From a virus: a DNA stretch of 51,878 nucleotides. Shown piece by piece: positions 23,324 to 31,804 of the stretch. Position numbers and translations under genes: made by a program. The stretch covers positions 1 to 51,878 of the IMG/VR virus record IMGVR_UViG_3300050021_000074. One strand, written 5' to 3'. The notes under the pieces are model-generated. The model had not been told where the DNA came from and ran no database searches. It worked only from the letters and a program-made list of their open reading frames with translations. Numbering within the stretch: position 1 is the first letter of the stretch; each line of letters opens with the position of its first letter.

Positions 23324-23978
23324 CCATACTCCCTTTGACTACTGCATTGTAAATGAATTTCTGCTGCTCAGGTACTTCGTTGTGTGTTCTATGTGCCAGC
23401 TCTTGGATCAGCTTGTGTGCTCTGGTGCTGGTTCTCAGATCGAGAAGGTTGGTTAAGCTCCGTGCATTGATCGTGATGACCAGATCACAGAGGTAACATT
23501 CCGGGAGGATCTGCTTGACTTCGTCGTTCGACATGCCATCCGCGATGCACTGACGAACATTCTCCAGCTCACGAACTGCGATCTTATCCAGTCGTTCGAT
23601 GCCCGAAAGGTAGATGTATTTAGATGCGCGTTCAAAGTCGTATGCGTCGGTCCTGTGGTTCCAGAACTCCGCTGCCGTCTTCAGTTCCTTCAGGGTGTAT
23701 CGACTGGACTTCACAGAGAGACTGGCCATCCGGTGACGTGCCAGCTCCTGAAGGATGAACCGGGGAAGATCCTGTATGTGGAATGTGTAAACGAGGTGTT
23801 CGAGAGTCGAAGTATGACCAGCCACAATGACCTGATCGATCAGTGCCTTGTCCCTTGCTCCCAATATGAATTCAGATTGGAGATAGATACTGTCCGACTT
23901 TGAACCAGAGTCCCAGCAGATCCGTATCGCCTCAACCACATTCGCCAGTGGTGTCGTGCTCCTGAGCGTTACGCGCAT
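23310..23978 (-). CDS. thyX: FAD-dependent thymidylate synthase ThyX
   Basis: A protein of 222 residues that methylates dUMP to dTMP with FAD, NADPH and methylene-folate. The ThyX motif RHRx7S is present at residues 81-91 (RHRMASLSVKS, then SRY). HTSTLEH (about 55-61) and LDLRTSTRAHKLIQELA near the C-terminus match further FAD/dUMP-binding blocks. It precedes nrdJ with a 14-base overlap, a coupled nucleotide-supply pair. Confidence 0.93.
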   Translation of the reverse strand: MRVTLRSTTPLANVVEAIRICWDSGSKSDSIYLQSEFILGARDKALIDQVIVAGHTSTLEHLVYTFHIQDLPRFILQELARHRMASLSVKSSRYTLKELKTAAEFWNHRTDAYDFERASKYIYLSGIERLDKIAVRELENVRQCIADGMSNDEVKQILPECYLCDLVITINARSLTNLLDLRTSTRAHKLIQELAHRTHNEVPEQQKFIYNAVVKGSMDGLL

Positions 23979-24433
23979 TCGGTGAGTTCCTTGAAGCTAA
24001 CACCAACTGTCTCGATGGTGTAACGGGGATCTGCGTTGACTTGGATTGCGGTAGTCTCGACCTGATTCTCGTTGATGGTGGGGTAGGGAAGACCGGTCGC
24101 CACGAATACCTGACAACCATCGGCGTCAGCTACGACGTCACCGTTGTGTTCCCTGAGATAGAATACATCTCCGGGAGCGAGGGATTTGATCCCGCCTTCG
24201 AGGACATCCCATACACCCTCAGTCAGTTTGAAGACTTCTCTGCGGTCGGTCGGGGTTGTTTCGGCATCCACGATGGGATCTTCTTCGACGCCTTCCTGAA
24301 CGCTCTCTGCTACAGGTTCAGTCACGACGAGGGTAGGCTCGGTTTCTTTCTCGGCGAGGATGGAGTTCTTCAGTATCTCCATTGCATTGATTACGTTCTG
24401 ATACAATGCAGTGAGTTCTTGTTTATCGGTCAT
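23969..24433 (-). CDS. Acidic hypothetical protein
   Basis: A protein of 154 residues; acidic N-terminal half, then a compact part with DVLEGGIKSLAPGDVFYLREHNGD... No family recognised. AAGGAG before the ATG at 24433 decides the start. It overlaps thyX by 10 bases, so it belongs to the nucleotide operon. Confidence 0.6.
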   Translation of the reverse strand: MTDKQELTALYQNVINAMEILKNSILAEKETEPTLVVTEPVAESVQEGVEEDPIVDAETTPTDRREVFKLTEGVWDVLEGGIKSLAPGDVFYLREHNGDVVADADGCQVFVATGLPYPTINENQVETTAIQVNADPRYTIETVGVSFKELTECA

Positions 24434-24461
24434 CTTTACTCCTTGTGTTATTGGGATAGAG

Positions 24462-24507
24462 AAAGGGATGTACACCCCGATTCAATGATCACAGTATACA
24501 TCCCTTT
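24462..24507 (-). terminator. 11-bp hairpin between genes
   Basis: AAAGGGATGTA / TACATCCCTTT with a 24-base loop, after the 24538-24696 gene on the minus strand. No U-tract follows. Confidence 0.4.
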
Positions 24508-24537
24508 CCGGGATTCTCCTATTAAATTGTGTCGGAT

Positions 24538-24696
24538 TTATTCAGTTACTTCGGCATCAGTAACTTCAATGATCTCGACTATCTTGAAGTGTTTCCTAGC
24601 AGCCTCTAATGCACAAGCCTCTGCTGCAACTAGAGTCGGAGCTTCGACATTGAACTTGATATACTTGGTTGCCTTGATGGTGACTTGATGTTGCAT
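24538..24696 (-). CDS. Small hypothetical protein
   Basis: A protein of 52 residues (MQHQVTIKATKYIKFNVEAPTLVAAEACALEAARKHFKIVEI...). It resembles short phage proteins with a beta strand-helix-strand unit; function unknown. Its ATG overlaps the upstream stop (TAATG), with AAGGAGC nearby, so it is coupled to the FmdB-like gene. Confidence 0.6.
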   Translation of the reverse strand: MQHQVTIKATKYIKFNVEAPTLVAAEACALEAARKHFKIVEIIEVTDAEVTE

Positions 24697-25010
24697 TACA
24701 GCTCCTTGATGTTCCGGTCGAGTGCATCCATGTTCTTGGCGTCACCCTCGATCCTCTTTTCCATGTCGAGGTTCTGCCGCATCTCGTAATCGGTGATGCC
24801 GTATGCGTCCGGGTTGCTGTCGCTCGGTCCCCATCCCTGACCTTCCAGTTTGAAGTTGAGCTTGGATACCTTCTGGAGCATGATGTAGTTGCAATGAGGA
24901 CACACTGTCTTCTCACTGTATCTGAGTTTGGACTCATCGTGTTCAGCGAAGGACATTTTCACTTCGGTCGTGCGGTAGCACTTGGTGCATTGGTAATCGT
25001 ATACTGGCAT
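24696..25010 (-). CDS. FmdB-type zinc ribbon protein
   Basis: A protein of 104 residues beginning MPVYDYQCTKCYRTTEVKMSFAEHD, the start typical of the FmdB zinc ribbon family, with C8/C11 and C37/C40 (VCPHCN) as metal ligands. The C-terminal part is charged and helical. The role in phages is unknown; it may contact transcription or DNA. The ATG at 25010 follows GAGGATAAATAGA. Confidence 0.7.
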   Translation of the reverse strand: MPVYDYQCTKCYRTTEVKMSFAEHDESKLRYSEKTVCPHCNYIMLQKVSKLNFKLEGQGWGPSDSNPDAYGITDYEMRQNLDMEKRIEGDAKNMDALDRNIKEL

Positions 25011-25011
25011 T

Positions 25012-25245
25012 CTATTTATCCTCCTCGATAAGTACATCATGGAATTTCATGAAGCGCGTCGGCCCATCACTCTCGAAACTTATGACATATCCTTTGTACA
25101 ACTTGAATGTCTTGAGATAGTCAACCAGTGAATCATACTCCTCTGTGGTGAGAAGAAACTTTGCAATCACCTGATGATTGAGTCGAGCATCCACGATCTG
25201 GTCGTAGATCTTTTCGGCTATTGGTTTATCGAATATCACTCTCAT
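25012..25245 (-). CDS. Hypothetical protein
   Basis: A protein of 77 residues (MRVIFDKPIAEKIYDQIVDARLNHQVIAKFLLTTEEYDSL...). No family recognised. It sits in a compact operon, one base from each neighbour. Confidence 0.6.
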   Translation of the reverse strand: MRVIFDKPIAEKIYDQIVDARLNHQVIAKFLLTTEEYDSLVDYLKTFKLYKGYVISFESDGPTRFMKFHDVLIEEDK

Positions 25246-25659
25246 TTAGATCCCATCCTCATGTGGTACCCAGCCCCATCCACCAAGGTGGACATCGCCG
25301 TCATCATTCTCTTCTTCATTCTTTACTTTCTCCTTTTTGTTTAGTGATCCTTCCCAGATGAGCGTACCCATGTACCACCCGAGATTGAAGTAGGGTCCGG
25401 TCGGTACTACGTTGATCATTCCCTCGCAGCCGACAGACACTATGAAACCATCGATGATGATCCCTTCGGCCCATCCATGCATTGTATTTAGTGTGCGCTT
25501 CCCCATGCTTCTCTGGTGTTGCATCCATGCTTCACACTCACAAGCAATCTCAAAGTAGGTGTGCTGGTTGCTCTGACAGTACTCATACTTCTGTAGTACT
25601 GCTGTACACACTTCTTGGAGTACGAGCATTGCTTCTTCGGTGAATCGTTGTTCGTCCAT
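25246..25659 (-). CDS. Hypothetical protein
   Basis: A protein of 137 residues with a helical N-terminus containing Cys (CTAVLQKYEYC..., ACECEAW) and a beta-rich, Gly/Trp-containing C-terminus. No known family seen. It lies 9 bases after the antirepressor gene. Confidence 0.6.
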   Translation of the reverse strand: MDEQRFTEEAMLVLQEVCTAVLQKYEYCQSNQHTYFEIACECEAWMQHQRSMGKRTLNTMHGWAEGIIIDGFIVSVGCEGMINVVPTGPYFNLGWYMGTLIWEGSLNKKEKVKNEEENDDGDVHLGGWGWVPHEDGI

Positions 25660-25668
25660 TGTTACTCC

Positions 25669-26532
25669 TTAATCGATCCAGTCTTCGAGGTTGCCTTTCA
25701 GCATCCGGTACGATCCATCGGCCATGCGTCGGATGTATCCCAGTTCAACCAGTTGTTCTCCGAGCCATATAATACCTTTCGGCTTTACATATGTTTGATT
25801 AGACATCTGACCAAACCTTTCATATGCCTTGACCGCATAGTAACCAGCGTTTTGGTGTGTTTGATATGGTTGATTGTGACCAGACTTAGCGTATTTTCCT
25901 GTCGGTTCGGGTTCCCCACCCATCAGTAACTTGTGTTTTCTGAGCAGCTTGAAGAAATTCTTTACACCGAAACCACCAAAAAACCGGGCAACATCTGCCA
26001 TTGGCATCATATCGTCATCTATGTCACAGATGACGTTGCATATCGCAACCTTGGGTTCCTGATATGCAATTCGTTCTTGTTGTTCTTTGTTCACCAGAGC
26101 CAGTCGCTCATTGGCTTCGGTTGCTGCAACCAACTCCTTCAGCGCAGTGAGATATGTAGTCGGTGGTTTCTGTTGAGTCGAGTATGCTCCAGTTCTCCTG
26201 ATAGCCGGAAGGACTTCCGATGTCACCCACTTCTTGAACACCTTGGCTTCGGGCTTCCGGCTCGTCATGATCAGGGAGTAGATGCCTGATTCGTTGATGG
26301 CAGTGACTGTCTGGCTCCTGCCGATGGTGTCAGTAATACTGACACCATCTTTCTCATCGTCATCCAGACGATCTGTCGCCATGCGACTGTTACCAATCCC
26401 GAGCACGGCGCATACATCTGCCGCAACGAACCACGGCTCCCCATCCCGGATGATCGTTCGGACATCAGAACCTTCGTAATCGAAGATGTTGAGTCCATTG
26501 TCATTTGTGTTTATTACTACTAATTCGTTCAT
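25669..26532 (-). CDS. Bro-N antirepressor-like protein
   Basis: A protein of 287 residues. The N-terminal Bro-N domain (about 8-115) shows VRTIIRDGEPWFVAADVCAVLGIGNSR...DRLDDDEK and INESGIYSLIMTSRKPEAKVFKKWVTSEVLPAIRRTGAY, the standard pattern. The C-terminal half (about 150-287) resembles the ANT/KilA-C domain, with MPMADVARFFGGFGVKNFFKLLRKHKLL. Family members bind DNA and in temperate phages counter repressors. In a lytic T4-like phage the role is unclear; it may regulate transcription or block resident prophage repressors. Confidence 0.85.
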   Translation of the reverse strand: MNELVVINTNDNGLNIFDYEGSDVRTIIRDGEPWFVAADVCAVLGIGNSRMATDRLDDDEKDGVSITDTIGRSQTVTAINESGIYSLIMTSRKPEAKVFKKWVTSEVLPAIRRTGAYSTQQKPPTTYLTALKELVAATEANERLALVNKEQQERIAYQEPKVAICNVICDIDDDMMPMADVARFFGGFGVKNFFKLLRKHKLLMGGEPEPTGKYAKSGHNQPYQTHQNAGYYAVKAYERFGQMSNQTYVKPKGIIWLGEQLVELGYIRRMADGSYRMLKGNLEDWID

Positions 26533-26541
26533 TGATTCTCC

Positions 26542-26772
26542 TTATACCAGTCTCAGTCTGGGTTTGGGTTTCTCTTCCGGTGCATCTGCACAGCAGTTGC
26601 ACTGTGGTATCAGGGTGAAGTTACATTCCTCGCAGAACTTCTTCAGATCCTCGGTTGACATCGACCGGTCGAAGTCCATGGTCACTTGTATCCGACCGTC
26701 CTTGGTATAGTGTTTGATTGTGATTGGTTCGTCTCTATCGTTCAACAGATAGTATTCGAAGTACTCTTCCAT
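26542..26772 (-). CDS. Hypothetical protein
   Basis: A protein of 76 residues, acidic, with FCEECN and QCNCC clusters that could bind a metal. Its start overlaps the stop of the next gene upstream by one base. Confidence 0.6.
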   Translation of the reverse strand: MEEYFEYYLLNDRDEPITIKHYTKDGRIQVTMDFDRSMSTEDLKKFCEECNFTLIPQCNCCADAPEEKPKPRLRLV

Positions 26773-27023
26773 TAACTGAACTCCCCGTAGAACTGCTGTC
26801 TGCTGATACCACGCATCGCCATGTCATCGGTATACTCCCATGCAGAGTTGTCGGTTGCCTTTGCTTCTTTCGCTCGCTCTTCGAGTCTTGCGACCTTGAA
26901 CCGCAGTAGCACCAACTCTTCCAGCCACTCGGCGAGTTGGGTATGCTTCCTGCCCTGCTCGGTGTAGTTCTGGTTGAGTGAGACTTTCTTACAGTGGGCG
27001 ATTGCTTCTTCTATGGTTTGCAT
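26772..27023 (-). CDS. Coiled-coil hypothetical protein
   Basis: A protein of 83 residues, largely helical (LAEWLEELVLLRFKVARLEERAKEAKA). Similar short helical proteins are common in phage early operons. No function assigned. Confidence 0.6.
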   Translation of the reverse strand: MQTIEEAIAHCKKVSLNQNYTEQGRKHTQLAEWLEELVLLRFKVARLEERAKEAKATDNSAWEYTDDMAMRGISRQQFYGEFS

Positions 27024-27172
27024 TCATCCTCCTCTGTCTCGACTCGGTATCCCCGTATGAAGAGTGCATCGAGTAGAATCACAACGTCTTCTTCGCTATA
27101 GAAGTTGTCGTGTTTCGGATCACAAACTCTTTCGTAAATGTCCTTAATTCGTGGATCTGTGATGGTTTCCAT
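27011..27172 (-). CDS. Small acidic hypothetical protein
   Basis: A protein of 53 residues (METITDPRIKDIYERVCDPKHDNFYSEEDVVILLDALF...). GGAGG lies 4 bases before the ATG at 27172; another ATG directly before it could also serve. It overlaps the next gene by 13 bases. Confidence 0.55.
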   Translation of the reverse strand: METITDPRIKDIYERVCDPKHDNFYSEEDVVILLDALFIRGYRVETEEDECKP

Positions 27173-27196
27173 CATTCCTCCGTTCCTATTTATTAG

Positions 27197-28180
27197 TTAC
27201 CATTTCCTACTTTTTAGTACGAACTTCAGTCTGGTGATTGCCGACATCCCACGGAACGTGTTGTCTGTCACAGCCTGTTCCAGCGTTGACTCTTTTACTC
27301 CAGCACAGACTGCAGCATTGAAGTCTTTGAACTGTCGCAGCTCCGGGGGACACACGTAGACTTTGTGACCGGCCTCGGCATACTTGATCGCCTTGACGAC
27401 TCCGGTCTTGTCGAAGTCGAAGACATACACCGGATGCTTGATCATCTTCTGTACTGACTCCGAGAGATCCGCCCCACACATAGCGACGGCGTTGCTCTTG
27501 TGGAACGAGTCAATGATCGCCTCGAAGATGAAGACCGGCTTCTCCAGATCCACATCGAAGATATTGTAGATCTTGAAGCTCTCGTTCTTGGAGAAGTTGT
27601 GGAACCGCTTGGTCCCGTCAACAGTACGTCCCTGAAAGCCGTAGACGTACTCTCCTTGGGCGAACGGGAAGATAAGCATGTTACCCCATGCAGCTTCGGG
27701 GTGCTTGTTGTACATGAGCGTTTTGAAGACTTCGTCCGAGATCTTGCGTTTCTTGGCATACGCAACACAGTCGGGACTGGAGGAGGCAGGGACGAAGTAC
27801 TTGGTGTTGAACTTGAACAGCTTGAGGTTGTTGACCACATCGGTGACCGTGGGTTTGAGTATCTTGGCGATGTCCTGCTGTTTCTTCTGGGTCAGCTTGC
27901 CCCGCTTCAGGTCTTCGATGTACTCTTTACGTTCGGCCTGACGATACTCCTCATAGACAGCGGGGGAAGTCATCTCTATGAAACGACTGACGGTCGTTGA
28001 CAGACCACAGTTGTGACAGTAGACTGTTGAGTATCCCTTGGCTCCATTGTCTATGAGGATGTATGCACGGCGCTTCTTATCGTTACACTCACTACAGCAG
28101 AAGTTGAATCCCTTGGCATGCTTATTGAGCTTACGTAGTGAGAGTTGGTAAATGAATTCTATTTCGTTTATCGGGTTCAA
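27197..28180 (-). CDS. 61: DNA primase, gp61-like
   Basis: A protein of 327 residues that makes RNA primers for lagging-strand synthesis with the replicative helicase. The N-terminal zinc finger is C28-x3-C32...C55-x2-C58 (YCHNCG). The TOPRIM core has IFEAIIDSF (E219) and YVFDFDKTG (D254, D256). FAQGEYVYGFQGRT before it matches the primase core of T4 gp61. The partner helicase (gp41) is not in the window. Confidence 0.85.
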   Translation of the reverse strand: MNPINEIEFIYQLSLRKLNKHAKGFNFCCSECNDKKRRAYILIDNGAKGYSTVYCHNCGLSTTVSRFIEMTSPAVYEEYRQAERKEYIEDLKRGKLTQKKQQDIAKILKPTVTDVVNNLKLFKFNTKYFVPASSSPDCVAYAKKRKISDEVFKTLMYNKHPEAAWGNMLIFPFAQGEYVYGFQGRTVDGTKRFHNFSKNESFKIYNIFDVDLEKPVFIFEAIIDSFHKSNAVAMCGADLSESVQKMIKHPVYVFDFDKTGVVKAIKYAEAGHKVYVCPPELRQFKDFNAAVCAGVKESTLEQAVTDNTFRGMSAITRLKFVLKSRKW

Positions 28181-28235
28181 TGCGTTCCTTCGTTCAGTTT
28201 CGTTGGTTTCGTTTTATGCGGTAGTCTTCTGGTGT

Positions 28236-28706
28236 TTAGTACATCCCACCAATGGAGCCGTGGCTCGTACAGTGGATCAGGTTGTTTGCTTCCCGGTACT
28301 CTGCGGTGACAAAACCGAACCGGACCATGTAGAAGGTGCGGCGGGACTGGTCGTCGATGGCTTCCCGTGTCAGCTTCGAGCCGAGTAGATTCATCTCTTT
28401 CTCACTGTAGTATCCGGGGTCCATGAGCGGACTGACTATCTTGGTGTCGTTCCCGAACACGGTGGTGCTGTTCCCGGCATCCTTGTGCGCCTTGTCCATG
28501 GTGCGGACGAGATCTTTGAGACGTTTCTCGGCGGCTTCTTGGAGGCATCCCAAGCAGTTGCTGCCAGCGGGATAGTTCCGGTCATGCTTGTCGCAGTGTT
28601 CCGGGGTTCCTTTCACATACTGCTTCGGGCCGAACGGTATCTCATATGTGTCCGCGATGTCGGAGTGCTGTCCGGGGTTCTCGGTTTCGGTTATCGTGAT
28701 CTTCAT
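28236..28706 (-). CDS. Hypothetical protein
   Basis: A protein of 156 residues with an HCDKHDRNYPAGSNCLGC segment that could form a zinc site (about 37-54) and a helical middle. No family recognised. A dispersed palindrome lies just upstream (28717-28732). Confidence 0.6.
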   Translation of the reverse strand: MKITITETENPGQHSDIADTYEIPFGPKQYVKGTPEHCDKHDRNYPAGSNCLGCLQEAAEKRLKDLVRTMDKAHKDAGNSTTVFGNDTKIVSPLMDPGYYSEKEMNLLGSKLTREAIDDQSRRTFYMVRFGFVTAEYREANNLIHCTSHGSIGGMY

Positions 28707-28716
28707 GTAAGTCCTT

Positions 28717-28732
28717 AATCTGAATTTAGATT
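28717..28732. repeat. Palindrome AATCTGAATTTAGATT
   Basis: A member of the dispersed palindrome family. It lies exactly between the stop of the 28732-28887 gene and the start region of the 28706 gene. Confidence 0.6.
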
Positions 28733-28887
28733 TACCCGTTCAGTTGCTTCGGGCTGTTCTCTGGGGTGCATTGATTACATCGGACGGTACCACAGGTTTC
28801 CCCATTCTCCAATTTATTTCTTTCGACCAAACCAGATTCTTTCTCGGCCATTGGTTTCCCACAATGTGGGCATGGTGTCAGTAACAT
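28732..28887 (-). CDS. Small zinc-finger protein
   Basis: A protein of 51 residues beginning MLLTPCPHCGKPM, with a second pair CNQC (C-x2-C twice, about 35 residues apart). AGGAGATAAT before the ATG at 28887 decides the start. Function unknown. Confidence 0.6.
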   Translation of the reverse strand: MLLTPCPHCGKPMAEKESGLVERNKLENGETCGTVRCNQCTPENSPKQLNG

Positions 28888-28898
28888 ATTATCTCCTG

Positions 28899-29078
28899 TT
28901 AATAATCGTAAGGGTGGTTGACTTCGAAGCAATCATCATAGGTCGATGAGAACGCCATCGGTTCGCTGCTGTTGGTTATGAGGAGTTCCAAATCTTTCAG
29001 TGTCTTGATTTCGAATGCCTTGTTGAAAGGAACATTGAGATCATCAGCCATGTCTTGGTTGGTCACCTTGAGTCTCAT
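28899..29078 (-). CDS. Small hypothetical protein
   Basis: A protein of 59 residues (MRLKVTNQDMADDLNVPFNKAFEIKTLKDLELL...). The N-terminal half could form a helix-turn-helix, but this is weak. Its start touches the stop of the gp55-like gene. Confidence 0.55.
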   Translation of the reverse strand: MRLKVTNQDMADDLNVPFNKAFEIKTLKDLELLITNSSEPMAFSSTYDDCFEVNHPYDY

Positions 29079-29567
29079 CTAATCTTCTCCCTGTTCAGTA
29101 TCGTCGAACATAATCTGTTTGTAGTCGTAGTGATCGGAGGTGTCGCAGAGCTGTTTGATGTAGCCAAACTTTGTTACTGAGATCCTCTTCTCGGCGTTCA
29201 GCACACCTTTGAAGCTGTTAATGATGTACTGGGTGAAGTATCCGAATGCGTTGTTGGACTTCTCGACGTTGAAGTTGTGTGCATATTTCATACACGTTAG
29301 CAGGGCTTCAGACTTCATCTCGTCGATGTATGTGTACCCGGAGAAGTTCGGCTTCTTCGCGCAGCCCTCGACGAGTTTCATGAAGCACTCTCCGATGTAG
29401 TTCGACATCGGTGGACCTATGAAGGTACCTTTCTCGCCGATGAAGACTGCTTTCTCCTGCTTATATCCTGCCACCCACTCTGCTATTGCAGCGGTGAAGT
29501 CTGCGTTGTTGATGTAGTTCTTCTTGTACTTCTTCTTCGGTTTCGGCTCTGTGATTTCTTCAGTCAT
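29079..29567 (-). CDS. 55: Late transcription sigma factor, gp55-like
   Basis: A protein of 162 residues, near the 185 of T4 gp55. It reads YINNADFTAAIAEWV...PPMSNYIGECFMKLVEGCAKKPNFSGYTYIDEMKSEALLTCMKYAHNFNVEKSNNAFGYFTQYIINSF. The Y-I-G-E-C stretch, the YTYxDEM block and F-N-x-E-K-S-N-N-x-F-x-Y-F-T-Q are the sigma-region-2 hallmarks of gp55, which recognises TATAAATA. This fits the many such boxes in the window. Gp33 and gp45 partners are not seen here. It overlaps uvsW by 8 bases. Confidence 0.9.
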   Translation of the reverse strand: MTEEITEPKPKKKYKKNYINNADFTAAIAEWVAGYKQEKAVFIGEKGTFIGPPMSNYIGECFMKLVEGCAKKPNFSGYTYIDEMKSEALLTCMKYAHNFNVEKSNNAFGYFTQYIINSFKGVLNAEKRISVTKFGYIKQLCDTSDHYDYKQIMFDDTEQGED

Positions 29568-31128
29568 GTTTCTCCTTTGGTATCTTCAATTCGTACTCAC
29601 TTAGTTTGACTTCGAACTGTTCTTTCTTGTAGATCTTGGATCGTTCCAAGTAGTGTAGCAATGAGTAGTTGACGTACCTGATCTTCCTTACCTTATCCAC
29701 GATGGCAAGGTCGTCGATGATGTCGAACAGTTTCAAGAAGACCTTGTCTTTGTACTTCCTCAATCCACGTCCAATAGACTGAATGATCTTGACTCTGGAT
29801 TTATATCCACTGGCGAAGATGATGTTGTGGATACGCTTGATGTTGACTCCGGTACTGAGCGTCCCGTAAGTTGCGATCAGGACACAGTTACCATTGGCTT
29901 CCATGACTCCCCGGATCATCTCCCTCTCTTTCGGAGGAGTGTCGCCGTCGATGTACAGGACCATCTTGCCCTTGAGTGATGCGCTTAATGCTGCACGAAG
30001 TGGGTAGCCGTGCTTCTCCTTCTTGGTGAACAGGATGAGTGTGTTGCCTTCGAGACTCTGTGTCAGCTTCTGGATGAATGTGATCCGTTCAGTAAGTCCA
30101 TTCACGAAGTCTGTCTCGGCTGCGTACTCAGTGTTGTCCTTGAAGTTCTTCTCCTTGATGAAGGATGGATACTTCAGACGGATCGTGTTGATCTTGATCT
30201 GAGATATGAAACCAGCATCCTGAAGCGACTTGTATGTGGAATAGACTTTGATCGGACCCGTTCCACCCACAACAGTGAACCACGACGCCGTATCGGTATC
30301 AGGAAAGCTTCCCGACACACCGACTCGATACTTGGCATTGATCGAGTGGAGCATGACTCCAGAGAGCGATTTCGCCTTCGCACCGTGTGCTTCGTCCAGC
30401 AGGATGGCATCGAACTTGGCGAACTCTTCCAGATCCTGATAGAGCGACTGCCATGTTGAGATTTGGACCGGCTTCTCCATCATGCGCTTCTGACCACCGT
30501 AGATGCGGCAGCAGTGATCTTCTACCTTGTTCCAGCCGTACAGGTAGAAGTCTCCGAAGAGCTGTTCAACCAACTGAACGCTGGGGACAATGCAGATCGT
30601 CTTCTCGTCATGAGCCATAAGCCAACGCACGATCATGTAGAGGATGAGTGACTTGCCGGATGCAGTGCTGGATGCGATGTTGAGATGGTTCTTGCAGAGG
30701 GCATCGTAGGCTGCACGGAGCTGGAAATCTCTAGGCTCCATGGGATTACCTTCGTCGTCGGTGATCTTCAGAGCCGCTACGAATGCAGTGAACTCCTCCA
30801 GATCGACTTTGGTTCCCAGTTCGAAATCATACTTGATTGTGTATCTGCCCTGCTTGGCGAAGTTATTCAGCTTGGCGCACAGACCGATTGGGAGGTTGTT
30901 CTTGTAGTCGAAGAAGCGCAAACGTCCATCCCAGACACCTTGTTTGTATTTGGGGTTGAACCTGTAATTGTCTGCGAACACTGAGAAGAATGTTGTGAGT
31001 TCCCTTTGGATGGAAGTCCTGCAATCTACAAACACTGTTGCTTCATTTACTTTCTTCACTACGATGTCGAAACCACTATTCAAATTGACTATACCTTTTC
31101 CTCGATCTGATTTATCCCATGTACACAT
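29560..31128 (-). CDS. uvsW: UvsW-type DNA/RNA helicase
   Basis: A protein of 522 residues. After an N-terminal DNA-binding part (about 1-110) come helicase motifs: Walker A SSTASGKSL (about 153-161), the DEAH box LLDEAHGA (245-248), SGSFPDTD (motif III-like), TLSTGVNIKRI and QSIGRGLRK (motif VI). T4 UvsW unwinds R-loops and branched DNA and shuts off origin replication late. The start has only a weak ribosome site, but its overlap with gp55 suggests shared expression. Confidence 0.9.
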   Translation of the reverse strand: MCTWDKSDRGKGIVNLNSGFDIVVKKVNEATVFVDCRTSIQRELTTFFSVFADNYRFNPKYKQGVWDGRLRFFDYKNNLPIGLCAKLNNFAKQGRYTIKYDFELGTKVDLEEFTAFVAALKITDDEGNPMEPRDFQLRAAYDALCKNHLNIASSTASGKSLILYMIVRWLMAHDEKTICIVPSVQLVEQLFGDFYLYGWNKVEDHCCRIYGGQKRMMEKPVQISTWQSLYQDLEEFAKFDAILLDEAHGAKAKSLSGVMLHSINAKYRVGVSGSFPDTDTASWFTVVGGTGPIKVYSTYKSLQDAGFISQIKINTIRLKYPSFIKEKNFKDNTEYAAETDFVNGLTERITFIQKLTQSLEGNTLILFTKKEKHGYPLRAALSASLKGKMVLYIDGDTPPKEREMIRGVMEANGNCVLIATYGTLSTGVNIKRIHNIIFASGYKSRVKIIQSIGRGLRKYKDKVFLKLFDIIDDLAIVDKVRKIRYVNYSLLHYLERSKIYKKEQFEVKLSEYELKIPKEKHD

Positions 31129-31145
31129 TCTACCACAGAATGACT

Positions 31146-31178
31146 GAAGCTCCTATTAAATTCGTTCATAGGAGCTTC
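31146..31178 (-). terminator. 11-bp perfect hairpin upstream of uvsW
   Basis: GAAGCTCCTAT / ATAGGAGCTTC with an 11-base loop, between the 31197 gene and uvsW. No U-tract. It resembles the shape of the endonuclease hairpins but no late box lies in the loop. Confidence 0.45.
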
Positions 31179-31196
31179 GATTTATTCTATGTTCTT

Positions 31197-31361
31197 CTAC
31201 TGAGACTGTGTCTTCCTATCTGGTAAGTCAGCAGCCCAGTACCTACAGTGAGGACACTTGTAGTGCCTAGTCCCTTTGGACATCGGCTGGCCACACACCA
31301 GATAGTGTGGACCTCGGATCTTTAGTTCAGTTCCATGCACAGGGCATACAGGCAGCTTCAT
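31197..31361 (-). CDS. Small zinc-finger protein
   Basis: A protein of 54 residues beginning MKLPVCPVHGTELKI, with CPVH and CPHC pairs and a VCGQ turn. GGAAGGGAAGTA before the ATG decides the start. It overlaps the uvsY-like stop by one base. Function unknown. Confidence 0.6.
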   Translation of the reverse strand: MKLPVCPVHGTELKIRGPHYLVCGQPMSKGTRHYKCPHCRYWAADLPDRKTQSQ

Positions 31362-31792
31362 TACTTCCCTTCCTTCCAGTCGAGATAGTGCTGGTACCCT
31401 TTCATCTCCCATTTCTTATCTCCAAGGATCTTGATCGTTCCTTCGATGAACTTGAGGATGGACTCGACGAGCTTACATACAGCGTCATCCTCGACGAACT
31501 GGGAATCAGTGTCGGCAAAGTTCTCTATCTCTGCCTTGGATAGTTTCAGGGAGGAGTCGGTTGCCCACTGTCGAACCACTGCACAGCGTGTCTTCTTCCG
31601 CTGCAGATCGAGTTTGTTGAAGAGAGTGGTGTAGTCCTGCCTCTGAGAGATCCACCAGATGAGTCTACTGGTATTGTCGAACTGGGTTTCGAGATGATCC
31701 TTGTCGAATACTGCATGGGCTTTTGCGGTTTCTTTGAGAACCTTAATCTTCGCTTCGAGGGTTGCTATCCTCTGGGATACTTCTTCTGCCAT
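31361..31792 (-). CDS. uvsY: UvsY-like recombination mediator
   Basis: A protein of 143 residues, close to the 137 of T4 UvsY. It is helical; the C-terminal helix KFIEGTIKILGDKKWEMKGYQHYLDWKEGK corresponds well to the end of UvsY (a K-x-x-x-x-I-K-x-I-x-x-x-x-x-F-E-x-G-K pattern). UvsY loads the UvsX recombinase on single-stranded DNA. Neighbouring uvsW supports the call, since uvsY and uvsW are adjacent in T4 as well. UvsX is not in the window. It stands first in the leftward early operon. Confidence 0.65.
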   Translation of the reverse strand: MAEEVSQRIATLEAKIKVLKETAKAHAVFDKDHLETQFDNTSRLIWWISQRQDYTTLFNKLDLQRKKTRCAVVRQWATDSSLKLSKAEIENFADTDSQFVEDDAVCKLVESILKFIEGTIKILGDKKWEMKGYQHYLDWKEGK

Positions 31793-31804
31793 GTGGACTC
31801 CTTG

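Noticed and set aside
24515-24530. Shared string CTCCTATTAAATT at 24515 and 31151 as a conserved control element
   Set aside because: Only two copies, in different hairpin contexts; probably chance similarity of AT-rich gaps with AGGAG-like sequence.
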